Shown here in pieces: positions 35,401-50,400 of a stretch of DNA of 64,000 bases (position 1 is its first letter; each line of letters begins with the position of its first letter). This DNA comes from Paralichthys olivaceus (Eukaryota > Chordata > Actinopteri > Pleuronectiformes > Paralichthyidae), in contig NC_091095.1 in NCBI RefSeq assembly GCF_024713975.1, positions 1,862,501-1,926,500 on the forward strand. Direction: 5' to 3'. The notes beneath the pieces are model-generated. The model saw only the letters and a program-made list of their open reading frames with translations. It did not search any database and was not told where the DNA came from. The position numbers were made by a program, and so were the translations under genes.

Positions 35401-38400
35401 TCTGCGGAGAACGAAGACTTTGACCTTGAAGTTATCAGAAATACGAGCCTTTAAAAAAAACTCAAAACTGTAACTTTCATCCACAGCCCTCCCTCAGGTC
35501 ATTAAATCATCCTCTTATCAATCTCTCTCAGTTTCATGTCATGTGCTCATACTGAAGGAAAAAGGTGGTAAATCCTAATAAAACTCAGGTGAACCAATAG
35601 AAAACCGAGACTCCAAACAAGGTAATGAAATCCCGGACCTTCTTGTTGTAATGTGACGGTGCCAGCCCAGCACGTATTTATATCTGATCTTGTTCCATGT
35701 TGTATCTATCTACCACTGATTATTGAGCTCAGGGCTCCAACTGTGTCGCCTTTAACTTTATATCATCACAGACACTGTGATTCAGTGGAGCGTGGAGCCG
35801 CAGGGGGGGGGTGCAGTCCCTAACTGCTCAACATAATTTTATTTAATGGTTCGAAAACTGCATTGACAAGAATTAGTGACTCGACGCACCGTTAAAATCT
35901 TGACACATCGGTCTGATAATTTAGCTGGGTCCTACGCAGCCACATTTCATAATCATCGATTCTCCACGGTTTCTCTGAAGAGCTGGAGGATTTTTCATTT
36001 TTTCTTTTACAACCACTCTTTTTGCACGGGTATGGTAGAATCTCTTGTTTTTCAACCAGCCCCTTGACATCAAGTTGCTGCCTGTGCTTGATTTCTAGAG
36101 CAATAAAATAAGCCAGCCGTCCGACCTCCACAAATATTTCAAAGTCCCTGAGCAGCTCACAGCCAGGAGAGGTGGAGCAGCATGTAGACTTTAACCTCAC
36201 TATTTCCATATTTCTAGGTTCTAACCAGATTTTAACGTGTGTGATATTCACAACAGAAGAGAAGTCTCTCATGTAGCCTCACCTCTTCGCTGCCTCGACT
36301 AAAGCTTTCTCGTCTGGTGAAGAGGCATAGTATTCCATGTGATTAGAAGAGAAACCGTTTGCGTGGGAGAACGGGTCTCCTCCAACCAGGCAGTCGGGTT
36401 GGTCGTAGCTGATCTGAACTGTGTGACACAATGACACCGCCTTGAGAAATAACAATTCCTCCCCGATCTGTAAGGAGAGAAGACGGAATGATGAGGAAGA
36501 AACATCAATTGTTATAGAAGACCTCTCGCAGTTCTACGTCTTAGCTACACAAGTGTATTAGTCTAATTATATATATTACTGAGTATATAAACAGTGAAAG
36601 AAAAAAACTATGAGTGAGCTTGTTTGATGTAAGTGTGTGTGTTTTGTGTTTGTGTGTCTGCCAAAAGAAAATGCATGTAATGTGTGTATGTATGAGAGTT
36701 ACCAGCTGAGGTATAGAACCGTCTGGAGAATCGTCACTCATTCCCTCTGGAACCAATTTGCCATTAACCTCCCGGTACTTTGTTCCATTAATTGAACACT
36801 CGCGGAACTGCATCTCGTTTTCTGTTAGCGTTCCCGTCTTATCAGTGAAAACATATTCCACCTGAAAGACAGAAACACACAATAGTGCACATGTAGGTTA
36901 GGTCTGACTGAAGGAGAGGCCGAGATGTTTCCACTTGTTCTGTCACATTAAATCTGAATTGTAAATATTAAACAAACGCCGGATTTATCGATTAATCATA
37001 TCTGTTGTTTTTGCTGTGTGTATGTGTTTGTGTGTGTGTGTACTTTTTCCCGTACCTGCCCCAGCTCCTCGTTGAGGTCGGAGGTGTTGACCTGAGCTTT
37101 CTGGTCGCTTTCCTCGTGGTAAAGGTCCAAATCCCAGCAAATGAAAAAGGAGCCCAGGAACTTCTGCATCTCCACGGTGACGTAGAGTGAGATGGGGATG
37201 ATGAAGTTGTAGAGGACCAGAAATGCCAAGAAGTCCGAGATGAACTTCAAGATCTAAAGGAGGCAGGAGAGAATCACACTTTTATTAGAATGACACACAA
37301 GAGGAGCATAAAGCACAAACTTAACATATGTGAACAGGGTGTGCTGTCTTCAACTGTAAGCAAAATAAATATGCTTAATGCACATCTGTTTCCCACACAC
37401 ACACACACACAATACTGGTGTGTCAGCTCGAATCCTTTTAAATGGAAGCAGGCAGAGTATCACAGTATCACCAGTTATGCATAAGTAATGTTAACAAGAG
37501 ATAAAGTCATCGGTAAAAGGTTTAGACTGTAATGGGGCCAGTGTGATATTATCAAATCTAAAAAACACAGCCATTGTTTTACGGCTCTGTCTTCGAGGAG
37601 CAAGATGTCCAGTTTACAACTTAGATTCTTCTTGTCTCTCTGTCTCAATACATAGAGGAAGCTGACTGACTGGTGTTGGCAGGCAGGCTGCTGGGCTACC
37701 ACACTTGTCCTGCGGCGGGCACTTCCTCTTTTATGCCCAGTCACAAAATGCTGAAACCCCAACCTCAGATTGTGTGTATACACGTACATCTTCATATCTT
37801 CACTAACTTCATTTAAGTATATCCGCAGGCGACAGAAAGAGTAAAGAGGATAATGTTGAATATCTCACTCTCTGCCGCTGATAGCTGCAGTTCTTACAAG
37901 AAACTAATCAATAAGAAAATGTTGAGCTGCTGCTTATTTCTGAGCGGACTAACCGGACTGCTGTTTCTCTCTTGTTCAGTCTTTTGGTTGTAGAAGGGCT
38001 CGTCCCACTTGTCCTCGGCCTGCCAGGCATACTTCAGGATGGTGCTGAGGACCGCCTCGAACAGCAGGATGCCCAGGTAGATGATCAGGAAGGTATTCAT
38101 GGACCTGACACAGGAAATTACAATTAGCTAAATGTTTGATGAAGTATATTCGGAAGCATGAGAAAAGTGCTTACTTCTCCACTGCAGAGCGCTTCTGGGA
38201 CTTGCACTTATAGTTCAGGGCCATCTTGGACTCCATCCCTGTGTAAACGGCCACACCTGCAGCACAGTTGGTTTGTGAGACCTTCGTTTATTGATCGTGT
38301 GCACAAGATATCAAAATTCTCCACGTGTCTCCGGCAGGTCATTGGCTCTAGTTTTCCAAGCCAAGCAATTACAACAGAATACATTATTGCACATTAGAGT

Positions 38401-41400
38401 CAAACCCTTTTAATATTCAGTCTCTGAGCACAGTTAACAAAATCTGACTTCAGCCATATGATAATGAGCAGCCTGCCCTTCCCGTAATGTCCACGGAGCT
38501 TGGCCTTGAATATCCAGAAGCAATTCTTTCTTGAACAGCTATATTGAATCTTCCCATTGCAACAAACAGATCAGCTCTGTAGCTGCTTCCTTCTCAGTTG
38601 AAGGTTTCAGTTCAGAGAATCATTTATTGTGCTTCTCATTGTACTGACTCACCAAAAATCTCTTTGGTATTTTTCAACCTGGCCCCTCGCAGCAGCAAAT
38701 TCTCCGGACCAAGAGGTCTGACATAAAATCAAAGAGACAAATATATAAATACAGACAAAGACATATGTGATTAAATGACTGTGGTACCGACAAGACACCG
38801 TAGGACCTTGATAAAAAACAGTGCATGAGTTGTGTGATTATTAGTTAAACCAGATGGATATAAATCTCACCTGACAATCTCCTCCCCCTGCTGAGTCACC
38901 GTAATCCGACCAACAAACCTGGAAAAGACCGAAGAAATTTCAGTTGATCAAGAGAGGCAATAACTCTCACACACTCTCTCACACACACACACACACAGCT
39001 GGTCAGAAATCCCATTGCTCCCCTTTATTCAGATTGTGACAGGCATTAGATTAATGTCTCTGCAGCTTTACTGAGCGTGCGGACCGACAGAACAGAGAAC
39101 AAGCTCTGTGGTGAGCAGCTTTTCTGTAACCGTGAGACTGAATCCATGTTAACCAAAAGTAAATAATGTTAAAGGAGCTAATACTTTCAGATTCATCTGG
39201 ATTTTATTTTGAAGACAAGGATGCATTACAGCATATGCTGATGTTCCTTTCCATCTCTTCCATCTCCTGCCACAGATGAATAAATGATTAAACACAGTAA
39301 AATCTACCTACAGCAGAATCTAAAAGTCCAATGTTGTAATATTGGTTTAGCGGGGAGTGCTTTGGTTCTCAGTGTGAGGGTGTGGCTACACGCAGGGGCG
39401 AGTTACCTGTACAGGTCAGCTTCTGGCTGTTGACACTCCACCACGGCCTGCAGAGACTCCAGCCGGGACACTGACTGGCACACTGCTGTCTCTGCCACAG
39501 AGTAGTGGGTCTACAGACACACAAACACAACACAGTGAAATGTTGACAAAGATTCTTTAAATATAATCCTTGAATTGTTTTTGAAGCTCAGCACGGTCTG
39601 GCCCCCAGTTATATTACAGAGCCACTCAGTTCCTTCGCTCCAAGCCGTAATTTAAGATCTTACAAACAACACTTGCTGGTAATTCACTACCGGCTTTTGC
39701 CATCAGGGCCTGAAGACTCAACAACTTCTTGCCTGAGGAGATTAAACTTGGAGGCACTTTACCTGTTAGATAAATGTTATCTTTCTTATTTTTGTTCTTG
39801 TTTTGTGTAATTTTATTCCCATGTACTTTGAAAAACACTTGATAAACACTTGTTTTACTTGTTCAGTTTAGAGGAGATGTTTTTCATACAAAAGAATTCC
39901 TGAACAATCTCATGAACAAATAGATAAACCAGAGTTTTCTATTGGTGTCTGGAGGATTGATTCACAATCGAGGCTTGAAGACGGGTTCATCAATCATCAT
40001 CCCAGCTTTAACCAATGTATCTTACTGACCTAGCAATGTTTAATAGGTAGAAAGTATTAGTAGAGTTGTTAGCTCTCTAAAAGTCTACAACTAGAACAGA
40101 TATCTAAAGCTATGTGATCCAATGATACTGAAACTGCAGTATTTTGGCAGCCTGACTCCCAAAGGGAAGGTACAACTGCAGTATGACTGCATTACACAGA
40201 ATACAAACAGCTGCAGTGGAGATGAGGTAGAGATATATGAGTATCTCAAAAAGCTGCATATCCTGTACAAACACATTAGTAGATCAAAAAACCAACCACC
40301 TTAATTTGTACAAATAAACTGTAACAGACGCAGCAGGAAACTGTTAGAGATAAAAATTAAGCTACACAGCCTCTGGCAAGACTGGGAGGTAAAGAAGAGA
40401 GTGAAGAGGAGAGAAGATATTTGAGCACTGAAATCATTTCTGCTGACGGAAGTCTGCCAACGAAACTCCATCTTCTGACCGGACTAGTTCTCAATATATG
40501 CAAACTGTGAGTCTCAATTAGGCTCTTTTAGCTTAGATCTTCAATATGAGGTTCAATTAGTTTCAGCAGCATCAGTCTGCATCACTGCAGCTATCACTGT
40601 TAAGTAGATTCCTAAAACTCCCCCTGCTGCAGTGCCTCACTACACAAAGCTACACAACCTACAACTTGTTTTACTGAATCTTATTATTATTTAATAACTC
40701 CACAGGCTTGTGAAGGATTGTAGCGTTAACAATTCTTCAAAGTTTTCTCAGCACAGATCGTATCGTCACGTACGCTCCCAGAGGTAACGCGCTCAAACAC
40801 ACAGACCTTGAGGTTGGTCTCTCCATCCAGGCTGGCTGTGGTGATGTGACAGGTGCCGTCTGCACGATCCGACGACAGCAGCACCAGGTCAGCGGGAAAC
40901 GTTTCATCTTTCGCCACACGAACAATGTCCCCGACCTGGACGGACGGGCAGAATAACACACTGACGCTCACACACATGATACAATCAAGTATTACAATTA
41001 AGGCGTTATATACTTTTGCCCAACATGCCTTCAAACTATGAAGCAGGTATTTAAAAACAGCACAAAATCATGTTACATAATACGTCTGCCTACAGGAACG
41101 TCTCCTCCGCGTTTGCATTTTAGATTTTCCATGCATTCTACTTCATCCTCTCTGAGTTATACAACACTATTAAAAAGACTTGAGACAAATGAGCAATTTC
41201 AATTTTGTAACTTTGTGCTAAATATTCAATTTTCAAATTTATAGTGACACCTAGTTATTCTGCACAACTTTGTATATTTCTATCAAATAAAATCTTTGAC
41301 CTTTGACTAAAGGGACACATGCCACTGAGGCAGAGTTTCATCAGTGAGAGCAGAGGTTATATTAAGAATTGTTGTTCACCAGCATTCCATACATTAGTGC

Positions 41401-44400
41401 TGGTTGTTGTTGTTGATATCCACATAAAGAACTGCTCTGTTCATTTCAACATAAAGTCTAGTTCTACAAAACCTGTTCTGACTGTTGGCTGTGAGGCGTG
41501 GCCCAGGTTTTAGCATCTTACCCTGATGTTTTTAGATCTTGTTTGGACCAGACTTCCACTGCGAACCACAAACACTGGAGCACCATTCACCTCGTTGTCC
41601 GCCTTGTGTCTCAGCCAGTCCTCATAGCCCTTCGAGAACATTCAGTCAGTGACCAACCAAACACAGCAGCTCACGGACTTCGCAGTGGAATATTGCATTA
41701 TTGCTGAACAGCGGTGACACAGGGACAATACGTCACTGATCAACTGTAGACTTTTATGTTAACTTAACAGTTTGGTCTAAGTTTAAAATTTGAAGTCAAT
41801 ATCAAACTCAGGTGGAAAAAAACTTGGACATCATACTGCATTCATCTTAAGTTCCGTCTTTTCATCAGAATAAAGATACAAAGAGGAAGCCCCCGTGTGC
41901 TTGTGCTCTCACCTGTTTTATGGCCGTTACTGTGATCACAAAGAAAAGAGGCAGCCCACTGGTGACTGGGGAAGTTGGAGTATCTATCATCAACTGCAAA
42001 GACAAATACAGGGAAGGGGTTGCAGAGATGTCAACAAACTGGAAGTGCAGCGGTAAAAAAAAAAAAAAAAGAGAGAAAAGAATGATACCACAGTCTCCAT
42101 GAGAATGGGTGTGTCCCATTCAGAGAGATGACAAGACTCTTAAAAAGTCAACAGAGAAGTAGCAGCTGAGGCTTCAAACAGGAAATCTACATAACTTCCC
42201 TCAAAGGTTAACTGTCACTTCAGAAATACACACACACATTTACTGGACCAGACACGCCTCAGCTTTCTTAACGTCGCGTGAATCAGTGATGAGCTGTTCG
42301 TTAACATGGAGTCAAACTTTGTGGTTTTCACACGTTTATTCCTCAAACTGCAGTGATACAAAAATAAAAGCCAACGCATTCCTCTCTACAAATGTTTCCA
42401 TTGTACTGTTAATTCACTCACTCGTTTAAAAGGATATGCTCAAAGGTTCCGATGGCATTTTTGTCTTTATTGAAGAGTTGATAATATAGAGAGGCAGGAA
42501 ATGAGCGGAGAGTCAGAGGGGATATGACACGACAGCCCTGATTCAAACCTCACGATGTCTGTGGCTATAGAGTGTCACTGAGCTCATTGTGTCCCTCAGC
42601 CTGGCCTATATAAAAATGTTTCTGCAGACGTGACGATAGTTTAAAGAAGCACAGCGATAATGTTTTAACAGTGGGTTGATTATAAACCATGAGTGTAGCT
42701 ATTGGCTGAAAATGCATCTCGTTCCCGGGAATTTACTTTTAACTTCTAACAAAGAGATTAAGTCTGTGTCAAGCTACGAGGGCAGAGGAGTAAATGAAAA
42801 GAGAAACCTGTTGAGGTATTGAACTTATTCTGTGGTTATCAAAATTCACATTCGTTCCAATTGTTTCACACTATTCCACAGATCAACAGGCAGTGGGGAA
42901 GCAGAACACCAATAGAAAGTAAAAGTGGATGTAAACGATGAACGTTTCAAATTTGAAAAAAATCTGTCTTACAAATGTTTTATGAGAAAAAAATCCTCGA
43001 GGAAACACACAATGAATTTATTGGGCCACACTGATCAATAACTAACATCATTTCTTTACTTGGTTGGTTGGAGGGGTTCAACAGTTCACAGCAGTTATCT
43101 AGGAATCCATCTAGGCCACTTACAAAGCGACAATCGAAGAAAACATCACGTTCATAATGTCAAGATAAAAAGTGGTTTGAGCCTGAGCCGACTTCTGCGT
43201 CACTGACAAGCTGAGTGGGTGAAAAAGAGCTTTAGACAGAGTCAAGTCAATTTCTTTGGCTTTGTTACCCAGGCCCAAATAAATAAGGAGAAGAAGCCTG
43301 AAAATTTGAAAGCCAAATCCTCCTTCACCACGAGCTGACTGATGCAATATGAAGCCCAGACGCCTCTGGACAGCTTGTAAAGTCACACATATTATTTAAT
43401 GTGTGGGCGTAATGTGTTAATACAGATGAAGACCTGTCTCTCTGCTGGGCCCTGGAAGTCCATGAGTCAGAAACTCAGGCTCAAACAGACGTTTGTATTG
43501 AGGACACGGACATTTGTATTTAGGGCAAGAAAACTGAGGACACTCTTGACCCGAGAACATCTGACGGAACAGAACATGTACAGTTTTCCCGCGATAAAGA
43601 AAAGTTAGCGTTTTATGCATTTGTGAGTGTTTTACCTGTACAAGGAAGATAATGATAAAATAGAAGTTGGCTATTCTCCTGAACTGCTCAAAGAGATTCT
43701 TGGGGACAAAATTCCAAATGGTGTACTGAAAGAGGAAGAGGGAAATACAGTCAGGTTAGAAATACAAACAATACATGCACAGATTTCAAAAAGACATTTT
43801 TATGGTTTTTGAATGTCAGATGGAATTGCATTTGAGAACAAGACAAACAAGCAATACAACACAAATGTATAAGGTAGTAAAGACATCCTACTTCTGTTTA
43901 TTAATTTCCAAATTAAGAATCGGAACACCATGAATTTGTTTTTGTGTAGTATAAAAGAAAAGCCATGTTTGGTTTAGTCACTTACATGGCTGACAAAAAA
44001 AGGATTTTGGTTTTGATCCTCAGATGTTTTCGCTGCATGAGTCAACACATCACATTATAAAACTTCAAAAGGTGATGTTTTCAATAAACAGGTTGACATC
44101 CTGTATAGGAGCGCTCACAGTCTGCAGATACATGATGCAGGAGTTCACCCACTTGTGCTGCGTACACAGTTTTTGTTTTTTTGTTTTTTTAAAGGTGGTG
44201 CTCACTCGCTGCTGGGACTACTTTGATCTCAATTCACCACTTCCTGTGCAGCGTGGTCTTAAACGCACAGACACACCGAGGATTGTCTTCTTTGTATGAG
44301 AGCTGTTCCTGTCTCTCCAAAAGTACGACTTGAAATCAATTCAATAAGTAACTTGGATTTTCCTTTTGTTCTGCATTCTTATAACTAACTCAAGAATCCT

Positions 44401-47400
44401 CTCACCACCAAAGAAAACGTGTGTGTTTGTGTGTTGACCATCTCATCGACGAGTCGCTCTTCACCTCTAATCTCTGTACCAGTGACTTATTTTTCAAAAC
44501 TACAGAAACTGGTGCCAGAAAACACGTTTGTGTTCTTCTGTCACGCAGTGTCAAGATTCATATCTTTCAAAAACAAAACCAGAAGTGCCTCAAACCACCT
44601 TAATTGTGACTAAAAGAAAAAACAATAATAAGCGTGTCTATATCTCATCTGTTAATGGGGGGGGGGGGAGTTATGGTACAGGTTTAAACATTGTCCTGAA
44701 ACAAACCTTTACTTCCTCATATTTAAAAGACAATAAAAGAAAAACTGGCTCAGGCAACATTTGGTACCTTGGATGAGATGATCCTGTTGTCGGCAAAGCG
44801 CTGGGGGATGTAGTGGCCATGTTGGGGGAAGCGGTTTGCCACATAAACCGTTCTGGTCTCGCTCTGATGAGGGGGGTCAAAGCCCTGAGGGGAGGGAGGA
44901 TACATGAGAAGAGAGAAGGTGTGGAGAGATCGAAAAGAAGAGGGAAGCATTTTACTTATAGCACATAACAAGTCTTTGTACATCTCACATATCAAAGATG
45001 TTTTAATAAGCAGGGCAGTGCTGCTGAGCTTGAACTCGTGTTTAGCTGAAATGTTCAGTCGACACAAAATTAATCAACAAGTAGCTCGAAGATTTAAAGG
45101 AATAATGCACAAGATCTTCTGGTCTTCATGAATTTTAATACTTTTTTACTTTGTTTTATATTGAGGGGCGTTTGTTTGACAAAATGAGCGTTCACCTTTT
45201 TGCCTTTTTGTATTTCACAATTTTTTAAGCAAAATAATTAATTGAGATATTAATCTTCATTTCAATCAACAATTAAAATATTCCTTCTTTCCAGGCTGAC
45301 ACTTTAGAAAATAATTAATAAGTCCTAACTAATAATTACTATTATTGAGTAACAGAGTGATGACATAACATTTGTGTCCAAACTATGAAAAACAGAAACA
45401 GCTTGGGAAATTTAATTCAAAATATACTTTGAAGAAGAATATATAGTATAGACATTAGACAACTGACTGAAATCCAGTGTTTGCTAGTGGTGCAGAGGAA
45501 ACGCCTTATTTTAAAGCAATTCATTTACAAGTCATTTACATTAAAGAGATATATCCCTGTATACACACTAAAATCCACTTCTGGCAACAGTTTGTGCTTC
45601 TACTCAACCTCATTTTAACGAGTGTGTCTACACAGTTAAGCCATTTCTCTCGGCTGTTTTGTCTTGTGCTGCAGTGGTTCCTCTAGAAACAGAGACATCC
45701 TGCTGTGAGCAACCGAAAACAATAATATACCTGAAGCTACACCACTGTTCCTCTGCATCATGCAAGAACAGGTAGTGGTATATACGTGTTGTGCTCACCT
45801 AACTAAGCAGCAAGACAAAAGTTCCTAGTTTTTCTACAGAAAAAAACAGAAACACTTGAATGTTAATGAAAAGACAACTTGTATGAAGAACATTTTTGGA
45901 GCCCAGCTCCAGAATTCAACACGGAAGAGATGCTGAAAACATGTGGGACGCTCGACTGACACTGCAAAAACTTCTCATAATAGTTACCATACTTTTGTTC
46001 ACTGTGGGGAACTAAGGTTAATTTAGTGGAACATATTCTGACTGGTTTAGTTCTAACATCATTTTCAGGAACTGTCCTTTTTGTCACAAGCCAGCTGCTA
46101 CAATGGGAAGGTCAATACAAGTGCCTCAACCCTTCTGCAAATTTGTGTGACGTAGGTGTGACACACACTCACACCCATACGCACACACAGAGGAATGTAT
46201 CTGTGCCACGTCACACACACTTCTGTGCAGGAACACATGCAAACTATTACTGTCTTCCCTCACGCTCTCCCTGTGCTGCTGCGTTCTGTTGCGTAAATAA
46301 AAGCTCGAACCAAAAGCTAAACAAACACTGTGCGATTCTTTAAAATGTCCGCGATGAAAAGCTAAAGCTGACGAGTTAAGTGCTCTGACTTTACCAAGAC
46401 CTGGCTGCTCACGCTCTACATCAACCACCAGCCCCTCTGCTGAGGTCTGGCTATTGGCAAAGACAAAGAAGTTGCGCGGTGTTTGCTTTCACAATGCCGC
46501 CAAGGAGGAAATGCCTTGACTGTAGGTGCTGTTCTGTGAGCTCAAATGTCAAATGTATGTCTGTGTTGCCACAGCTCCACCAGTCTGGCCTCCGTGTTTT
46601 CTTTTCCATATAATGCGTCTTTTCTTCCTAGTTTCACTTTCCGGTGTTTTGACATTTCACGCAGCCAAGGTGAGAAAGAAAGGGTTGGGGGGAGGTTTGG
46701 GGGAATGGACTCTGATACTTCAGGAATTCATCTGACCCCACGACAACTGGTCCGGCTCAGAGCGAACTGTGCAATGTACAACACACGATGCACAACACAG
46801 GATTTTTCCATTTCTGCTGATCCATTCTTTTCCACTTTGCTCACAGCTTTCAAAAGATCGTCCGTGTGACATTTCTCTGTCGTTCAGGAGCATTTATTTT
46901 CATCTTAGTCACAGTTGTCCTTTTGCTCAGCACACAATGGATGGAGAGGTCGTCAAAACTGTGGCTACAGTAGAATAATAGCAACATTTGTGCAGCCTGT
47001 AACAACACAATTGCTTTCTCACACTGCACATCACTGATTCCATGTTTTCAAGGCAAAACAATGAGCTAAACATTGAGCTCCAGTGACAAAACACAAGGGA
47101 TACTCCACTCTGTCCTGCTGAACCACTAAATCGAAGGCTTCCTGTAAAGAAGACTCACACGGTCAAACAAACACTACAGCGGAGACACATGAGTCTCAGC
47201 AGCGTGCTGACCCACACATGGCAAACAGCGGCATTTCTCAACTGACTGTGAATTCCTGACCTGGGAAATGCAGCCAACAAAGGAGGCTCTCACACGGTAA
47301 ATGAATGAACCCTGGTTAAAAACTTCTCAGTGTATCGTGCTGTGTTGAATTCTTATGAACAGTAGCCTACACATTCAGAAATTGAATTAAAGCTGCGGAA

Positions 47401-50400
47401 GAGTCACATGTAATTATTTCCTACAGCACAGTTTCCTTCTTATCAGTCTTTCAACACAACTCTGAATATTATCATCAGAAGGATTGAAACAGGAAGTTCA
47501 GCTGAGCACGTCAACCAGCGAAGGGGAGGTGGGGTCGTCCGGCCTCAGCCGCAGCACATGAGACAATTTTATCCAGCCCACAAGGAAATGAATAAAAACT
47601 TTAAATAAAAACAAATAGATGTTCATGGCAGAACAACCTTTTTTCTGTGATAAAGGAAAACCCATTAATAGTTCAACATGCGGTTGGCCACCCCCCCCCC
47701 GGGGCTGTCGATTGCCCAGGTCATGGTCACGGTGAAAATAAACACGCATGTAACACTTACATGTCATCACTGACATACATCATAGTGGCAAAAACAGACA
47801 AGTGGATGTGGAATGTTGGGATTTCTAAGAAAAACGGACAATCAGTTGTATTTGTTGAATTAGAAGACGAACTAGTGCGCCAATATTGTGAGATCACAAG
47901 AATGTTTGATACGTGCACCAAAGTTTACACGTCTGTTTGGGACAATCTACGGCTGTGAACAAAACTTGACTCGTGCAGCTGAGTGAGTAGCATCGTCATC
48001 ACGACCATCTGATATCAGACGCCTCAGCAAAGACAGTTCTATCCGTTTCAATAGAGGTCAGTGTGATTTACTCTATTTAACAATTTAGTACAGCCCTCAA
48101 ATATTATAAATATTGGAATGGCCCTGGATTGGAAAGAAGAAGTCCCCACTGAAGCATGTCAATGAGGGTTCATTGTTGTGATTATGAACGTGCACACAGG
48201 AGGCTCTCATGCGCTACCGAGCCGGGTGACAGGTACACAGAGAGGGCAGGTCTGTCTGCCTGCTGAGAACTACATGCCCGTCACGGAACAGCAAAACAGA
48301 AACTCCCGGGTTTAAGATGACTTCTACCTGCCAAGGATGGAAAAAAAACAGGTTCTTTAATGGGCCACTGATGCGGCAGGACGGGTCAATAAGCTCCACA
48401 AAGAGGCTACAGCGTGGAACGCTAAGTTAGAGCTCTTTTATGTTATTAAAAGATTCAAAATGTTAGTTCATTATGAAACTGTGGTCGGACAAGTTAAAGT
48501 ATGGAGGGCTGCCACAGTCTGACAAATTAAGCTTTAAAATGATTTCTAATTCTATTTCTCCACCCAGTTTTTCAGACAGTCTGAGGTTCTCGATCACCAT
48601 CACGTCGATCAAGTGTCAAGTCAGGTTGCTTAATCGTTTATTTCTTTGCACATGAAAGCTTAACTTCAGCTCATTGCTGGCTGGGAACACACTTAACTTC
48701 CTTTTGTAACGGTTGCAAAGATGAGTGATTGAGAAACGAAGGGAAGCACCTTAACCAATGTTTCTTCAAGCACTGCAATGAAGCTTTAATGTAGTGCTCG
48801 GTCACAGCAGGAGGGTCTGGAGATTTCTAGCTCTGAAAGCAGATACACATAAACAATGCTAATGTCCCTGTGCTGTGGCCTATCCTAAATCAACAGAGGC
48901 AGTCAAAGTACATAATGGTACAATAATTTCATGTTTGTGGATGAGTCACTCCCAGTTTGTAAATTATAACTGCTCCAGCAGTGAAGTAAACATAACACGA
49001 GGGTGGACACGGTAATTTTCGCCCCTTTACTGCGCTATGACGTCTTTCAGAGCACACAAACACCAGTCACCTGCCCAGCGCGGTGCTGTTAAACCAGTAA
49101 AACTGTGACTACACCTCAGTTTAATGCAGTCTACTACAACACAGCTACACTGGCTAGCTGCTATCCACCACACAGGTCCACTGAGTGAGCACAGCCTGGA
49201 TGATGGGTTTTAAAGCACAGCAATGAGATTAATCCATGTAGAAGAAAATACTGCAATTAAAACGCATGTATATTACTGTCAGTATAACGTGACGTGCAAT
49301 GTGACTTTTTTGTTCCCGGACTTTCTTGCCCTCTTCAATTTGTAGGCTGACAGGTAATTACTGCCTGCATGAAGCCTACAGGTCCCACAGTGCTTTGTGG
49401 GGAATCATTGCCCTGAACAATGCCCGGGAGACAGACTGAGGCCTCGCACTAAAGGCAAAGCACTGAGTCGTATTACAGAGGCATTTAATCAAATGGGATG
49501 AGCTAATCAGAGACGATAGAAGGAAGAGATTGAGTTGCATGAAGAGTGATGGTAAAGACAGAAAGACTTCAGAACAGAGAGGAAGAGAGAGAGAGAGAGA
49601 GAGAGATCCTGTATTCTGATGGTATTACTGATGACAAGAGAAACGCTAACATGACCGTAGGCATGCCAAACAAATATCTAATAACATGAGGCATAGAATG
49701 AATCAGAGAAGATGAGGAACTCTACAGTTTGATCGATTGTGGAATAGATCATTTAATAATCAGATGTTTTACTGCTTTATTACAGTAGAATCTACTGAGT
49801 AGATTATCGCTGTAGAAAGAAAGATCGTAAACAACACTGTAAAAGTCTGGGACATCGTGTTATCTCAAAAGGCTGAGGCTAAACTCACACTACTTCGGTT
49901 ACACATCACCATTTACGGCAATTTTTATCTCGTTTGCACTAAGTTAGCAAGTAGACAATGTGCCTTCTGTTTATACTGGTACACACATTCCCAGTGCACA
50001 TGAGTGGTCATGTGATATGCATTTTCATGTGTGTTAGTAAAGACAGAGATAATTATTGAGCTAAATCGTTCATGTGGACGGACATCGTTATAGTTTAAAA
50101 ACAAGAACTTAGTAGTGTGGATGTAGCCTAAGATGCATGATATAAATATCTCTTCATAATCAGCTCCATTTTTGTCACAATATTATATTACTATTATAAT
50201 GATTATATTATATCTCACCTCTTAGTGCACTAAAGCAATATCCATCTCCTAAATTACACATATCAAGCCTTGCTTCAGAAAAACTCGTAACAATTAAGTC
50301 GTAAAAAGTGGCTATGTGCTGCGGTGGTTTCTTGAATTATTCAGCTGTCAGATCACACTTCTACTAGAAATATGTTTTTTACCCTGGCTCTGTACAGTGG

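Noticed and set aside
36468..36702. Possible missing exon between ATP11B exons 13 and 14 to explain the short linker
   Set aside because: Intron 13 is 235 nt, AT- and GT-rich, with no in-phase segment bounded by acceptor and donor; the linker seems simply shorter.
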